43,984 nt of DNA from an uncultured Bacteroidales bacterium (GTDB taxonomy: Bacteria; Bacteroidota; Bacteroidia; Bacteroidales; UBA932): NCBI GenBank assembly GCA_947302175.1, contig CAMYVB010000017.1, forward strand, positions 1 to 43,984, read 5' to 3'. Made by a program: the position numbers and the translations under genes. Positions 35,166 to 43,984 of this stretch are shown here, piece after piece. The notes under the pieces are model-generated. The model did no database searches. It was given only the letters and a program-made list of their open reading frames with translations, and was not told where the DNA came from. Every line of letters starts with the position of its first letter. The stretch's first letter is position 1.

Positions 35166-37961
35166 TTAATTGCCACAGACATTATTCTCGAACTTGCAGT
35201 TTCCGGCTTTGCTGGTGGCAAGTGTGATATAGTCTTGGAAATTCTCCGGAGTCAAGGTTACAATCTGATAATCGGTGTCGACGGTCATAGGTCCGACCTT
35301 TCCGCCCACCTTGCAGTTCTTGATAGTTACGGCCTTACTGTTGGCATTACCAAGGATTGCACCAATGTATTTGATGCTGGCCTTGATCATGTCGGACTGT
35401 ATGGTACCATAATTCTCGCATGCATCGATGGTGACGGGGTTGTTGGACTGGCCCAGGATGCCGGCTGCATAGCCATGGGTTGAGTCGCCTGCCTTATCGA
35501 AGACGACGTCTCCACGGTTGATGCAACGGGTTAAGAAAACGTCGGTGCTGCCGGCTGAGCAGATGCCGCCGATGCGGCTGTTGCTGGCCTTCACGTCAGA
35601 ACCGGAGATCTTGGCTTCGTTGACGCAGTCCTCAACCTTGGTCTTCGCGTTGGCGGAAGCCACGATGCCGGCGAGACGGGTGGCCTCGGCGGCGATCGCC
35701 ACCTTGTTGGTGCAGTTCTGTATGTAGTTGAAGTTCTTACCGTCCGCGAATCCTACGATTCCTGCTACTGAAAGGCCGTTGCCGCCGTTGTTGGCGTTGA
35801 CGGAATTCTTTGAGGTGATGGTGCCTTCGTTAACGCAGCCCTTGATGTAGCTGGCATATTCTCCTTCCAAGGTATACATCTGGCCCACGATGCCGCCCAC
35901 GCATTCACGGATGCCGTCCTTGGCTGCAGTTAGGCTGAGCGAAGCCTTGTTCGTGCAGCCTTCCACGGTGGAATTGAGAGCGAAACCGGCCACGCCTCCG
36001 AGGAAGGATATGGCGGCGCTATTGCCTTCAATGACGGCCTTAGGGCCGATGACGATATTCTTCACGCTTGCACCGTTGAGGATGCCGAAGAGACCTGCTG
36101 CATAGCCTGTGGGGGCATCGGCAGGGACACTGACTTTGAAGTTGTCGACTACGTGTCCGCGGCCGTCGATGGTGCCAGTGAAGGGGACATCGCCTGTCGT
36201 GATGACGCCGGTGGTAGTCACGGAGCCGGAACCTATGGGCGTCCAAGCTTCACCGCCGAGGTCTATGTCAGCGCCGATGACGACAACACCGTCCACGACG
36301 AACTTGCTCACATCGCCGCCGGTCTTCACCAGTTCGGCGAATTCCTTAAGGTCGGCGGCAGTGCCTATGCCTTCTACGGTAGGAGCGGGGGCGCCGTCCC
36401 AAGTCAGGCCGGAAATCTTTGCCCTGTTGGCATCTGAAACCGCACCGATATACTGCTCGAAGTTACCGGCATTGACGTCGATCATCTCGTGATTTCCGTC
36501 TTCCTTGTAAGTGCCGAGCTTGCCGCTCACGGTGACATCCGTAATGGATGCGAACTTGCTGATGTTTGCTCCGATAAGACCCCTTTGGTTGGTATTCGCA
36601 GCGATAATGGTACCGGTGTTTTTGCCGCCCTTCATGACGATTGCGTCATCGTTGAAGAAACCGATGATAGCGCCTGCGTGGGTCTTGGCATTGGAAGTGG
36701 TCAGGTTACCGTTGTTGACAAGACCTTCTGCAACAGCATTCTTGTAAAGCACGGAAACGACATTGCCGATACGGCCGTCCGTGAAGTTATTGGTCTGGTT
36801 TGCGTTGTTGGTGCAGTTCAGGAAGTGGCCGCCGTAGTTGGCAGTGGCGACGATACCGGAAGAGCGACCCAGTTTGGCGGTGATTTGGCCATTGTTGACG
36901 CAGTTCTCGATATTATTGGCTGAATTATCCTGAGAAGTGGTCACGAAACCTGCGATACCTCCGTACATTGTACCGGCAGCGCCATTGGCGGTATTGCTGC
37001 CGCAATCGGCATTGACGATAAGGTTGACGGAGCAGTCCTTGATGGTGCTGGTGCCGGTTCCCGTGTTGAAGACGAAGCCGGCTATGCCACCCAGGGCAAA
37101 GCGCTTACTGTTGGTCCTTGTGCCGGCAGAAGTGATCGTTCCGCTGACCTTCACATTCTGGATGGTGGAGGAAATAGCAGTTCCAACGAGGACGCCTGCA
37201 TCTGCCTGAGCGTCGGCCGAAATGACAAGTTCAGTAATGACGTTCAGGTCTTTGACGGTTGCGCCGTCCAGCACGCCGAAGAGACCGAAGGTGCTGTTGG
37301 CAGGGACACTCACGGTAGGTTTGAAACCGCGGATGGTATGGCCGCCGCCGTTGAACACTCCCTTGAATGCGACTCCGGTGTAGGCACCTGCATAGTTGCC
37401 GTTGGTCACGGTCTCGGGATTGCCTATAGGCGTCCACTCCTGGTATTCGGACAGGTCGATGTCGGCCAGGAGCTCGATTTCCTTGGAGGGGTTCTGCCAG
37501 CGGGTCGTGCCGTCATTGGTATTGACCGCCTCGACGAACTTCATGAATTCCTCCACGTCCGGGATACCTCCGATGCTGGCGGAAGGATCGTAGGGAACGG
37601 TGTAGCCGAGCTGGGTGATGGGAACGACATAGGACTTGCCGCCTCCGGAGAAAACGATTTCACCGGATCGGGGTGCCACGTCGGTTTTTTCGTTGATATA
37701 AGTGCTTTCCACCTTGAAGCTGACGATGGAGTTGCCGCTGCCGAAGATGGGTTCGGCCTTGACCCAGTCCGGGGTCACGACTATCCAGTTTGCATTGGTC
37801 GTCAGGGTAAGAACCTGATCGCCAGGATCCTGGCAAGGCACTTCGTTGAAGGCTGCCGGATCTGAAGAAAAGGTAATCTGCTCTTCAGCCTCAGTCACGC
37901 AGGAAGTGACCGCAATCAGGGCTAAGAATGATGCGCAGATCAGTTTGACAATGGTTTTCAT
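35166..37961 (-). CDS. Large surface lipoprotein: BACON domain plus two GLUG-type beta-helix modules
   Basis: This 931-residue lipoprotein has acylation at C21 (IAVTSC), followed by acidic residues (TEAEE) like a surface-export signal. Residues about 30-118 are a BACON-like Ig domain. Two related modules follow, at about 133-522 and 529-931. Each begins with ADIDL then WTPIG, GHTI or GHVV, and GLFGVLDGATVKDL or GLFGILNGASVKNI, continues as many short beta-helix turns ending in cysteine/asparagine pairs (ENCVNNG, QNCTNK), and ends with a similar FEQYI or FQDYI segment. This is an internal duplication of about 400 residues. No catalytic motif is seen. A glycan-binding surface protein replacing SusE/SusF is likely. 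Its module resembles the one inside the neighbouring NAGPA protein. Confidence 0.8.
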   Translation of the reverse strand: MKTIVKLICASFLALIAVTSCVTEAEEQITFSSDPAAFNEVPCQDPGDQVLTLTTNANWIVVTPDWVKAEPIFGSGNSIVSFKVESTYINEKTDVAPRSGEIVFSGGGKSYVVPITQLGYTVPYDPSASIGGIPDVEEFMKFVEAVNTNDGTTRWQNPSKEIELLADIDLSEYQEWTPIGNPETVTNGNYAGAYTGVAFKGVFNGGGHTIRGFKPTVSVPANSTFGLFGVLDGATVKDLNVITELVISADAQADAGVLVGTAISSTIQNVKVSGTITSAGTRTNSKRFALGGIAGFVFNTGTGTSTIKDCSVNLIVNADCGSNTANGAAGTMYGGIAGFVTTSQDNSANNIENCVNNGQITAKLGRSSGIVATANYGGHFLNCTNNANQTNNFTDGRIGNVVSVLYKNAVAEGLVNNGNLTTSNAKTHAGAIIGFFNDDAIVMKGGKNTGTIIAANTNQRGLIGANISKFASITDVTVSGKLGTYKEDGNHEMIDVNAGNFEQYIGAVSDANRAKISGLTWDGAPAPTVEGIGTAADLKEFAELVKTGGDVSKFVVDGVVVIGADIDLGGEAWTPIGSGSVTTTGVITTGDVPFTGTIDGRGHVVDNFKVSVPADAPTGYAAGLFGILNGASVKNIVIGPKAVIEGNSAAISFLGGVAGFALNSTVEGCTNKASLSLTAAKDGIRECVGGIVGQMYTLEGEYASYIKGCVNEGTITSKNSVNANNGGNGLSVAGIVGFADGKNFNYIQNCTNKVAIAAEATRLAGIVASANAKTKVEDCVNEAKISGSDVKASNSRIGGICSAGSTDVFLTRCINRGDVVFDKAGDSTHGYAAGILGQSNNPVTIDACENYGTIQSDMIKASIKYIGAILGNANSKAVTIKNCKVGGKVGPMTVDTDYQIVTLTPENFQDYITLATSKAGNCKFENNVCGN

Positions 37962-37978
37962 ATAATCTTAGTTATTAA

Positions 37979-40387
37979 TTATTTCAGTCTTACAAGCATA
38001 TAGTTGAGACAACTGCGTTCGCCTTTGGAGTCGGATACGCGATTGACGGTTTTACCGGAAGATGCGGCCGTATCATATACCCACATGCAGGAGGATCCGC
38101 CGCCGTCGAAACGGGTCATGTTCCAGCCGCCCAGCTTTTGGGCGATGCGGAACATCTCGTATCCTTTCACGCCGAAGGAATAGCCGGCCTGACGTCCGTC
38201 CACCTCGACGAGCCACACGGTCTTGCGATCCTGGCTAACGACCGGGAAGGTCATGGGATCGTAGGTCGTGTAAAGGTTGTTGCCCGCGGGCGGGGTGTTG
38301 CTTCCGTCGCTGCCGTTTTCCATGAGACGGTACATACTGCTGTTCTGAGTATATATGGGCTTGGTTTCTCCATCAATTGACATGTCGAACTTAAGCCTCA
38401 CCGTGTCCCCTGCCTTCAGCGAAGACAGAAGCGTCTGGGCGGTGGAGCCGCTGACTGCAAATCCAACTTCCTTCGGGGAGGAGAGATAAGGAGCGGCTGA
38501 CAGGGGTGTAACGGTGCCGTCGTAAAGATTCTTAACGACTGCTTCAGTCCATCCGGCGTTTACCTTCACCGGGCTGTCATTGTACTCGGCCACTACATAG
38601 AGTACATCCAACGCGAGCGGATTGGTGATGCTCGGTTTCGAAGGATGAGGATACTGTTTGTAGCGGCTGGTGTACATATTGACCGCATAACTGGCGGAAG
38701 CGTGGCGCAGGATGGTGTCGTTCACGGATGAAATGGAGTATTTCTTTCCGCCGGCTTCCAGAGAGGCGCTCAGGGACTTCTTGCCGCAGGATGCAGTGCC
38801 GTCAGTAAAGACGGTCAGCGCCCAGGCGTGGTTGACCAGCGCTCCGGAAACGGCCGGGTTGTTGACATAAACCGGTTCACCTTCCTCCACGTGGTAGCCA
38901 CGTGAGATACCGTCGTTGGAATCGAAGAATCCCGTGTTGATGCCGGCGATGATGTTCTGCCCCTCAGAACGTCTCCTGGAGCAAACTTCGGACAAGGTCT
39001 CGCGGAGGTTCTTGCCGTTGTTGCTGTTCTTGTTGGCGTTGGGATTGGGCACCTGCTCTTCAGCATAGGCCGTGGTCAGTTCCACGTCAGGATGGCTCAG
39101 GTCAATCTGCAGTACATGCATATGGCGGGGCATGCCGGTGAAGGAACAGTGGGTGTACTTCACGCCGGGATGGAGCTGTTTTTCTTCCAGGACTTCCCAG
39201 TCGTAATAGCTGTCCGCCGTCCAGTCCACGGTGTTGGACTCAAGGTCGTATGCCTTGGCAGGGTATACGGCCGTCGAGTGGACGGAAGCGCGTCCGTTCA
39301 CGGAGCCATAACCGTAGTTGCCGGTAAACTTGTCGGCGGAGGCGTTGAAAGAGCATCCCCATGCCGGCGAACAGTCGCCGGAGACGACGCCCGTGACTGC
39401 ACCGTTGTTGGTGCAGCTCAGGACCTTTCCTTCATTGTAGCCCACCAGGCCGGCAATGTGACAGGCGAACGAAGAAGAGACGTCACCGTCATTCACACAA
39501 GCCTTTTTCTTCAACTCCGCGTCACCAATCAGGGAGCTTGCATCCGTCCTTCCGCAGAGACCGCCCATGCAAAGGGAAGCAGAGCCGGAAGATACGGACA
39601 GCGCTGCCTTGTTGGTCACGCCGGTGAGCGTTACGCCGAGGGCATTTCCTATGATTCCACCGATGTTGCCGGAGGCATTACCATTAAACGTCACGGAGCT
39701 TCCTTCGGAGCCGAAGACGAAATTGGATATCCTCGAATTCCTGGCACAGCCGAAGAAGCCGGCATCGGGATACTTGTCCGTATCAACAGTCCAGCTGACG
39801 TTTTTGATAATGTGTCCCTTACCATCAAAATACTCGCGGAACGGGTTATCTTTCGTTCCGACCGGAATCCACTCCTTGATGGAGGAGGCGTCGATGTCGC
39901 AGAGCAGCGTCACGGCGCCATCTACCATATATGGACTCACGGCTCCACCGTTATTGACGGCGGTAGCGAAAGAGAGAAGGTCTTCGGCGCTGGATATGCC
40001 CTTTACCAAAGACTCCCCGCTTCCGGCAGCCTGGACCAGTTCTACGGTCTGTTTCTTCCCGCTCAGTGTGCTCACACTGATGGTCGCCGAACGCTGCACG
40101 GTGGCGGTATTCTCCGAAACGGAAACCTTGACGGTGACAGCGGTTTCGGAGCCGGTCCCCTTGACGGTCAGCAGTTTGGCCCAGGATTGGTCTACAGAGA
40201 CCATCCAGTCCTCTGAACTGAGTACACTGAATGAGACCTGGCCTCCCGGGGCATCGGCCGTCAAAGACTGCGGCGACACTTCAAAGCGGGCGGATACGGG
40301 ATCAATCACCTCGCCGCACGCCGCTGAAACGGACAGGGCGGCGAGGAGAATGAAGATCGTTTCGATGATCAGGCGAACGCGCATCAT
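37979..40387 (-). CDS. Phosphodiester glycosidase (NAGPA family) with BACON and beta-helix modules
   Basis: This 802-residue exported protein is probably a lipoprotein (C24 in VSAACG). Residues about 33-120 form a BACON domain. Residues about 127-340 form one GLUG-like beta-helix module (LLCDIDASSIKEWIPVG). Residues about 400-802 form the phosphodiester glycosidase domain, with INTGFFDS (483-490), VEVDGRQAGYSFGV, FDGGGSSCMW (760-769) and the terminal ERSCLNYMLVRL. The human member uncovers mannose-6-phosphate by removing alpha-GlcNAc-1-phosphate-linked residues, and bacterial ones are thought to cleave sugar-1-phosphodiesters. Here it is probably the lead enzyme of the operon. It starts three bases after the susD stop. 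The exact sugar is not readable from sequence. Confidence 0.85.
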   Translation of the reverse strand: MMRVRLIIETIFILLAALSVSAACGEVIDPVSARFEVSPQSLTADAPGGQVSFSVLSSEDWMVSVDQSWAKLLTVKGTGSETAVTVKVSVSENTATVQRSATISVSTLSGKKQTVELVQAAGSGESLVKGISSAEDLLSFATAVNNGGAVSPYMVDGAVTLLCDIDASSIKEWIPVGTKDNPFREYFDGKGHIIKNVSWTVDTDKYPDAGFFGCARNSRISNFVFGSEGSSVTFNGNASGNIGGIIGNALGVTLTGVTNKAALSVSSGSASLCMGGLCGRTDASSLIGDAELKKKACVNDGDVSSSFACHIAGLVGYNEGKVLSCTNNGAVTGVVSGDCSPAWGCSFNASADKFTGNYGYGSVNGRASVHSTAVYPAKAYDLESNTVDWTADSYYDWEVLEEKQLHPGVKYTHCSFTGMPRHMHVLQIDLSHPDVELTTAYAEEQVPNPNANKNSNNGKNLRETLSEVCSRRRSEGQNIIAGINTGFFDSNDGISRGYHVEEGEPVYVNNPAVSGALVNHAWALTVFTDGTASCGKKSLSASLEAGGKKYSISSVNDTILRHASASYAVNMYTSRYKQYPHPSKPSITNPLALDVLYVVAEYNDSPVKVNAGWTEAVVKNLYDGTVTPLSAAPYLSSPKEVGFAVSGSTAQTLLSSLKAGDTVRLKFDMSIDGETKPIYTQNSSMYRLMENGSDGSNTPPAGNNLYTTYDPMTFPVVSQDRKTVWLVEVDGRQAGYSFGVKGYEMFRIAQKLGGWNMTRFDGGGSSCMWVYDTAASSGKTVNRVSDSKGERSCLNYMLVRLK

Positions 40388-40390
40388 AGA

Positions 40391-42256
40391 CTATTCCCAA
40401 CCGGGGTTCTGGGTTAACTTGCCATTATATGCCTGGATCTGTCCGAGAGGGACGGGATACAGGTAATCACGGTCTTTCCATACGTAATCCTCGGCAGCGT
40501 CGCGGGTGATGTACCCGTGGTCTCCGTCGGACAGGGTGAGCGAATTCGCGCCCACCTGGATGCGGTTGGTAGCAGGAATGGTGGAACTGACGCTCGAAGG
40601 CATCTGGCCGGTGTAGATAAGGAGGTCCTTCTTGCCGTCGTGGTCGGTGTCAAATTCGCCCAGTGAAGGAACGTAGATACCCTTGTAGCCGGGAGTGAGG
40701 CTGGCAGGATCCAGAGGAGTAGCACTGACAGCCTTGTTGCCTGCGGCAGTAATGGGTCCGCCTTCTTTCCAACGTATCATATCCCACTGATGGAATCCTT
40801 CTGCGAAAAGTTCCACGACACGCTCGCGACGCACCTCGAGGATGGAGGCAAGCTGCGTACCCGTGGCATTGGGATAGTACTCGGCCATAAGGGGATCGGG
40901 GGTGGTGGGAAGTGTAAGATTAGGCATACCTGCGCGGTCGCGGATCAGCTTGATGGACTTGTCTATCATAACCTGATTCAGCTCACCGAGTTCTGCATAG
41001 GCCTCAGCGTAATTGAGCAGGACTTCCGCATAGCGGATGTAAGCCCAGTCGGTCGTACTGGTGGATGCGTTTTCATGGCTGCCGTCGGAGACACCCTTGA
41101 TGACACGGTATCCGTTGAGCGTACGGGCAAAATCGATTATTTCCACTGCGCCCTTCATTTGGGGATCAAGATATCCGAAGTGGCCGGGCGCATGGAGAGT
41201 CTGAGCCATGCGGGGGTCCCTGCGCTGGAACTGCTCGTAGTACTCTTCAGTGGCCCAGCCGTTCCTGTCCTGGATGGGTTTACCGTCGGAGCACAGGTAA
41301 TGGTTGACAAAGCGGCGGGTCGCACTGTAGGTCTCGTTTTTCAGGTCGAACTGAAGACCGTGGCGTATGGCCAGTGTGACATCATACTGTTTGGCGAAAA
41401 TGACCTCGGGATTGCCCTTGAGAGACTCGAGCTGGAATAAATCGCGATAGGCCTTCCAATGGGAATCCGTGCTGGTGGTATACAGGCTGTATTTGCCGGA
41501 AGTCATCACGTTCTGGGCGGCCTCGGCAGCCTGGCGCAGGAACCATTCGGCGCTCAGCGTAGTGGTGGTACCGTCTGCCTCAACATACGGCTCGTCGGCC
41601 ACGCCGTGGTATTTGCGGAAAGTTCCCTCGAACAGGGCGACGCGGGACTTCATTGCCATCGCGGCGTATTTGTTGATGCGGAAACAGCCGTCTGCCCAGC
41701 TGTCGGGCAGTTTCTTTGCGGCGAGGTCGAGGTCTTCGATAACCTTCTTCATGACATACCCGCGGGAATCGCGAGGACGGAAGAGTGCAGCCTCATCGGC
41801 GGAGCCCACTACAGTCTCATAATAAGGTACGTCTCCATAGTACTGGACCATCTGATAATAGAACAAGGCCCTGAAGAAATGCTCGACACCTTCATACTTG
41901 GTGCGAACCTCATCATTCTTGCAGTTGGAGCAGTTCTCGAAGAACTGGTTGATATGCCTCAGGTAGCCCCAGTGGGTCTGGGTCCAGAGACCGGAAGTCG
42001 CGTTGGTGCGGGTGCCTTTCTGGATGGCGCTCAAACCGCGCCCGATGAAATCGTCACCTCTGACTTCAACGTAAGAAGTGGCATCATCAAGCATGGTGTA
42101 GTACTCGCGGTTAGTCCACAGTTCCAACTCCTTCTCGGAAGAGAAGAAATTCTCGGGGGCGAGATTGGTCTCGGGGGTTTTCGTCAGAAAATCCTCGCAG
42201 GCCGTCGTGGCAAGTGCAATGGCTGATATAGTCAATACTTTGAATATGCTTTTCAT
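40391..42256 (-). CDS. susD: SusD/RagB-family nutrient-binding lipoprotein
   Basis: This 621-residue outer-membrane lipoprotein binds glycan at the cell surface and acts as the lid of the SusC channel. The lipid attachment is C20 (ATTACEDF), followed by the typical DFLTKTPETNL start. The TPR-containing helical core includes WTNREYYTML, FFRALFYYQMVQYYGDVPYYE and the C-terminal RYAEVLLNYAEAYAEL. RRERVVELFAEGFHQWDMIRW is another family hallmark. The end (LYPVPLGQIQAYNGKLTQNPGW) is the canonical SusD terminus. The length is slightly long, with an insertion near 510-590 rich in Asp/Thr/Gly. It lies 18 bases after SusC and 3 before the phosphodiester glycosidase. Confidence 0.96.
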   Translation of the reverse strand: MKSIFKVLTISAIALATTACEDFLTKTPETNLAPENFFSSEKELELWTNREYYTMLDDATSYVEVRGDDFIGRGLSAIQKGTRTNATSGLWTQTHWGYLRHINQFFENCSNCKNDEVRTKYEGVEHFFRALFYYQMVQYYGDVPYYETVVGSADEAALFRPRDSRGYVMKKVIEDLDLAAKKLPDSWADGCFRINKYAAMAMKSRVALFEGTFRKYHGVADEPYVEADGTTTTLSAEWFLRQAAEAAQNVMTSGKYSLYTTSTDSHWKAYRDLFQLESLKGNPEVIFAKQYDVTLAIRHGLQFDLKNETYSATRRFVNHYLCSDGKPIQDRNGWATEEYYEQFQRRDPRMAQTLHAPGHFGYLDPQMKGAVEIIDFARTLNGYRVIKGVSDGSHENASTSTTDWAYIRYAEVLLNYAEAYAELGELNQVMIDKSIKLIRDRAGMPNLTLPTTPDPLMAEYYPNATGTQLASILEVRRERVVELFAEGFHQWDMIRWKEGGPITAAGNKAVSATPLDPASLTPGYKGIYVPSLGEFDTDHDGKKDLLIYTGQMPSSVSSTIPATNRIQVGANSLTLSDGDHGYITRDAAEDYVWKDRDYLYPVPLGQIQAYNGKLTQNPGWE

Positions 42257-42274
42257 GTTTCTGTCCTCCCGTAA

Positions 42275-43984
42275 TTAGAATGTAATGTCCACACCGAAGG
42301 TGTAGGTCTTGGCATAGGGATACAGGCAGTCGCCGTATGCGGAAGTAGTAGCTACTTCAGGATCTACGGTATTGCAGTATTTCATCATCGGAGACAGATA
42401 GAACAGGTTCTCTCCGCTGAAGTAGATGCGGCACTTCCGGACAATCTTGGTCTTGATGGGGAAAGTGTATCCCAGAGTCAGGTTCTTCAGACGCAGGTAA
42501 GCCGCATTTTGCAGGTAACGGTCGTTGACGACGCTGTTCTTGACGAGCTGTGCCCTCTGGCGGGGGAAGTAGCCGTTAGGGTTGTCCTCAGTCCAGCAGT
42601 TAGTCTGCAGGGTAGTGGCAATGAATGTAGGCCTTCTGTAGGAATAAGGACCCCAGAAATACACGCAGTTGGAGTCGGGGTACCAGTCACATTTGCCTAC
42701 GCCCTGGAAGAAAGCGCTCAGGTCGATTCCGTTCCAGGAGAAATCAGTCTTGAAGGAATAGCGGTACCTGGGCAGGCTGTTACCGATTACGCGGCGGTCG
42801 CCGGGATCGTCCAGGGTGTTGGAGCCGGTGTTGATGGCTATCTTGCCATCCTTCATGTGCTTGTCGCCGTCCAGGTTCTCGAACTGCATATCGCCGGCCA
42901 TAACCTTGTTGTAAGGAGCCTTACAGCCAAGCTCGGCCTTGTTGACGACGCTCAGGTCATACTGCTGGGCCCAGTTGGCGGCATCATCGTCGGATCCGAA
43001 GAGACCGATTACGTGGTAGCCCCAGATTTCACCCAGGGTCTTGCCGACGTAGTAGTCGGTGAGCAGGTTGGTGGGGTTGTTGAACTTGGTGATCTTGGTA
43101 ACGTTGTCACCAAGCGTGGCGGTTATGCCGTAACTGAAGGGCTTGCCGCCCACCATCTTGGAGTCATGCCAGCTTACGGAGACCTCATAGCCGGTGGTGC
43201 GGAGGTCGGCGGCGTTCTCCTTAGGTGCGCTTTCACCATAGACGTTGGGCAGGGTCATAGCCTTGGTCAGCATGTCCTTGGTGTCACGGATGTAGGCGTC
43301 GGCGGTGATGTTCAGACGGTCCCTGAAGAATCCGAGGTCGATACCTGCGTTATAGGAAATTACGGTTTCCCAGGTCAGGCCGCTGGAAACGGGAGATGAC
43401 ATGGTGGCATTTTGGGCCGCATCCGTACCGTTGAATGTGTAGCTCAGCTTTGCGAGGGAAATGGTGTCGAAGTAGTAGTAGTTGCTGACCTGCTGGTTAC
43501 CAAGGGTACCATAGCTCAGACGGAGCTTAGCCTTGTTCCAGGTGTCCTTGATCGGAGCCCAGAAAGGCTCTTCGCTGATGCGCCAGCCGAAGGATGCGGA
43601 GGGGAAGAAGCCCCAGCGGTGATTCTTGGGGAAGCGGGAAGTACCGTCATAGCGTCCGGAGACCTCGAAAAGGTACCTGTCGGCATAGTTGTAATTGATA
43701 CGGCCGAAGAAGCCGAGGGTGCGGTAGGCGCTGATGGTCTCGCCGAGGGTCGATATCTCAGTTGCGGAGGCAAGGTTGATATAGGAGAGAGACTCGCTGA
43801 GGGAGCCCTTCTGGTGCACCGTCAGGTTCGAGGAGCGATAGTCGTCGAAGTTGGCACCCAGCGTGGCAGCCAGATTGTGCTTGCCGAAGGAACCGTCGTA
43901 AGAGAAGTAGCCGTTGGCCACGTGACCGTCCTGGAAGTAGCGTATCTCGCGATAGAAGTCATACACGGAACCGTTGCTGAAATA
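42275..43984 (-). CDS. susC: SusC/RagA-family TonB-dependent receptor, C-terminal part (5' end outside window)
   Basis: The frame is open to the window edge. The visible 569 residues are the barrel part, and the signal peptide, carboxypeptidase-like domain and plug lie outside. SusC motifs include ADRYLFEVSGRYDGTSRF, GWRISEEPFW, LRLSYGTLGNQQV, SYNAGIDLGFFRDRLNITAD, AAYLRLKNLTLGYTFP, and the terminal strand TYTFGVDITF ending in Phe. It forms the TonB-driven pore that pairs with the SusD lid encoded next. An insert of NTVDPEVATTSAYGD type close to the end is normal for SusC. The promoter and any regulator of the operon must lie upstream of the window. Confidence 0.95.
   Translation of the reverse strand, partial: YFSNGSVYDFYREIRYFQDGHVANGYFSYDGSFGKHNLAATLGANFDDYRSSNLTVHQKGSLSESLSYINLASATEISTLGETISAYRTLGFFGRINYNYADRYLFEVSGRYDGTSRFPKNHRWGFFPSASFGWRISEEPFWAPIKDTWNKAKLRLSYGTLGNQQVSNYYYFDTISLAKLSYTFNGTDAAQNATMSSPVSSGLTWETVISYNAGIDLGFFRDRLNITADAYIRDTKDMLTKAMTLPNVYGESAPKENAADLRTTGYEVSVSWHDSKMVGGKPFSYGITATLGDNVTKITKFNNPTNLLTDYYVGKTLGEIWGYHVIGLFGSDDDAANWAQQYDLSVVNKAELGCKAPYNKVMAGDMQFENLDGDKHMKDGKIAINTGSNTLDDPGDRRVIGNSLPRYRYSFKTDFSWNGIDLSAFFQGVGKCDWYPDSNCVYFWGPYSYRRPTFIATTLQTNCWTEDNPNGYFPRQRAQLVKNSVVNDRYLQNAAYLRLKNLTLGYTFPIKTKIVRKCRIYFSGENLFYLSPMMKYCNTVDPEVATTSAYGDCLYPYAKTYTFGVDITF

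Noticed and set aside
35166..37961. The repeats in the GLUG protein as a DNA repeat array or CRISPR-like element
   Set aside because: The periodicity is at the protein level (beta-helix turns) with varied DNA. There are no regular identical direct repeats or spacers.
39092..40216. 374-codon plus-strand open frame opposite the phosphodiester glycosidase
   Set aside because: It is antisense to the BACON and beta-helix part of a well-supported gene and has no ribosome-binding site or family motif.

Overview
The window reads as chromosome of a Bacteroidota bacterium of the order Bacteroidales, probably an uncultured gut or rumen lineage with fairly high GC. The evidence is a SusC/SusD pair, DUF4249 and BACON/GLUG lipoproteins, a parA-parB-DUF5683-MltD cluster, a fused hypoxanthine phosphoribosyltransferase/adenylate kinase, a Tgt without its zinc cysteines, and promoters of the TAnnTTTG type. 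A finer placement (for example a Cryptobacteroides-like lineage with a V-type ATPase) is inference. Coding density is very high: no gap between genes exceeds about 120 bases, and I found no tRNA, rRNA, CRISPR array or insertion sequence.

Region 1 (1-5481, + strand) is the distal part of a V-type ATPase operon (subunits B, D, I, K). The ring subunit carries a sodium-type ion site. A GH3 beta-glucosidase lipoprotein starts one base after subunit K. Region 2 (5499-6923, -) holds a lipid-kinase family protein and a small unknown protein. Region 3 (7015-16052, +) is a housekeeping run: ParA, ParB, a DUF5683 membrane protein and an MltD-like lytic transglycosylase, then a fimbrillin/DUF4886 lipoprotein, then ObgE, a PAP2 phosphatase and a PfkB kinase.

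Region 4 (16055-23112, -) begins with hpt-adk and continues into a TonB-dependent receptor with an unassigned N-terminal domain, a DUF4249 lipoprotein, and an MG2-like protein with a TonB-plug-like segment but no barrel. Region 5 (23232-30320) has a helix-hairpin-helix outer-membrane-like protein (+), the tgt-lptG-dut-murF run (-) and a nucleoside permease (+) that ends in a strong terminator.

Region 6 (30403-43984, -) is the most interesting part. It is one tightly packed polysaccharide-utilisation-like operon, cut at its 5' end by the window edge. In transcription order it encodes SusC, SusD, a phosphodiester glycosidase (NAGPA) fused to BACON and beta-helix modules, a large BACON/GLUG surface lipoprotein, a lipoprotein with a P68-RBP/TagC-like beta-propeller, a glycerophosphodiester phosphodiesterase lipoprotein, an organophosphate:phosphate antiporter-type transporter that keeps both phosphate-binding arginines, and an SGNH esterase. 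Apart from SusC/SusD there is no ordinary glycoside hydrolase. The enzymes all point to phosphodiester-linked polymers. My inference is a system for scavenging teichoic-acid-like or other glycerophosphate/sugar-1-phosphate polymers, in which glycerol-3-phosphate or a similar ester is released in the periplasm and imported.
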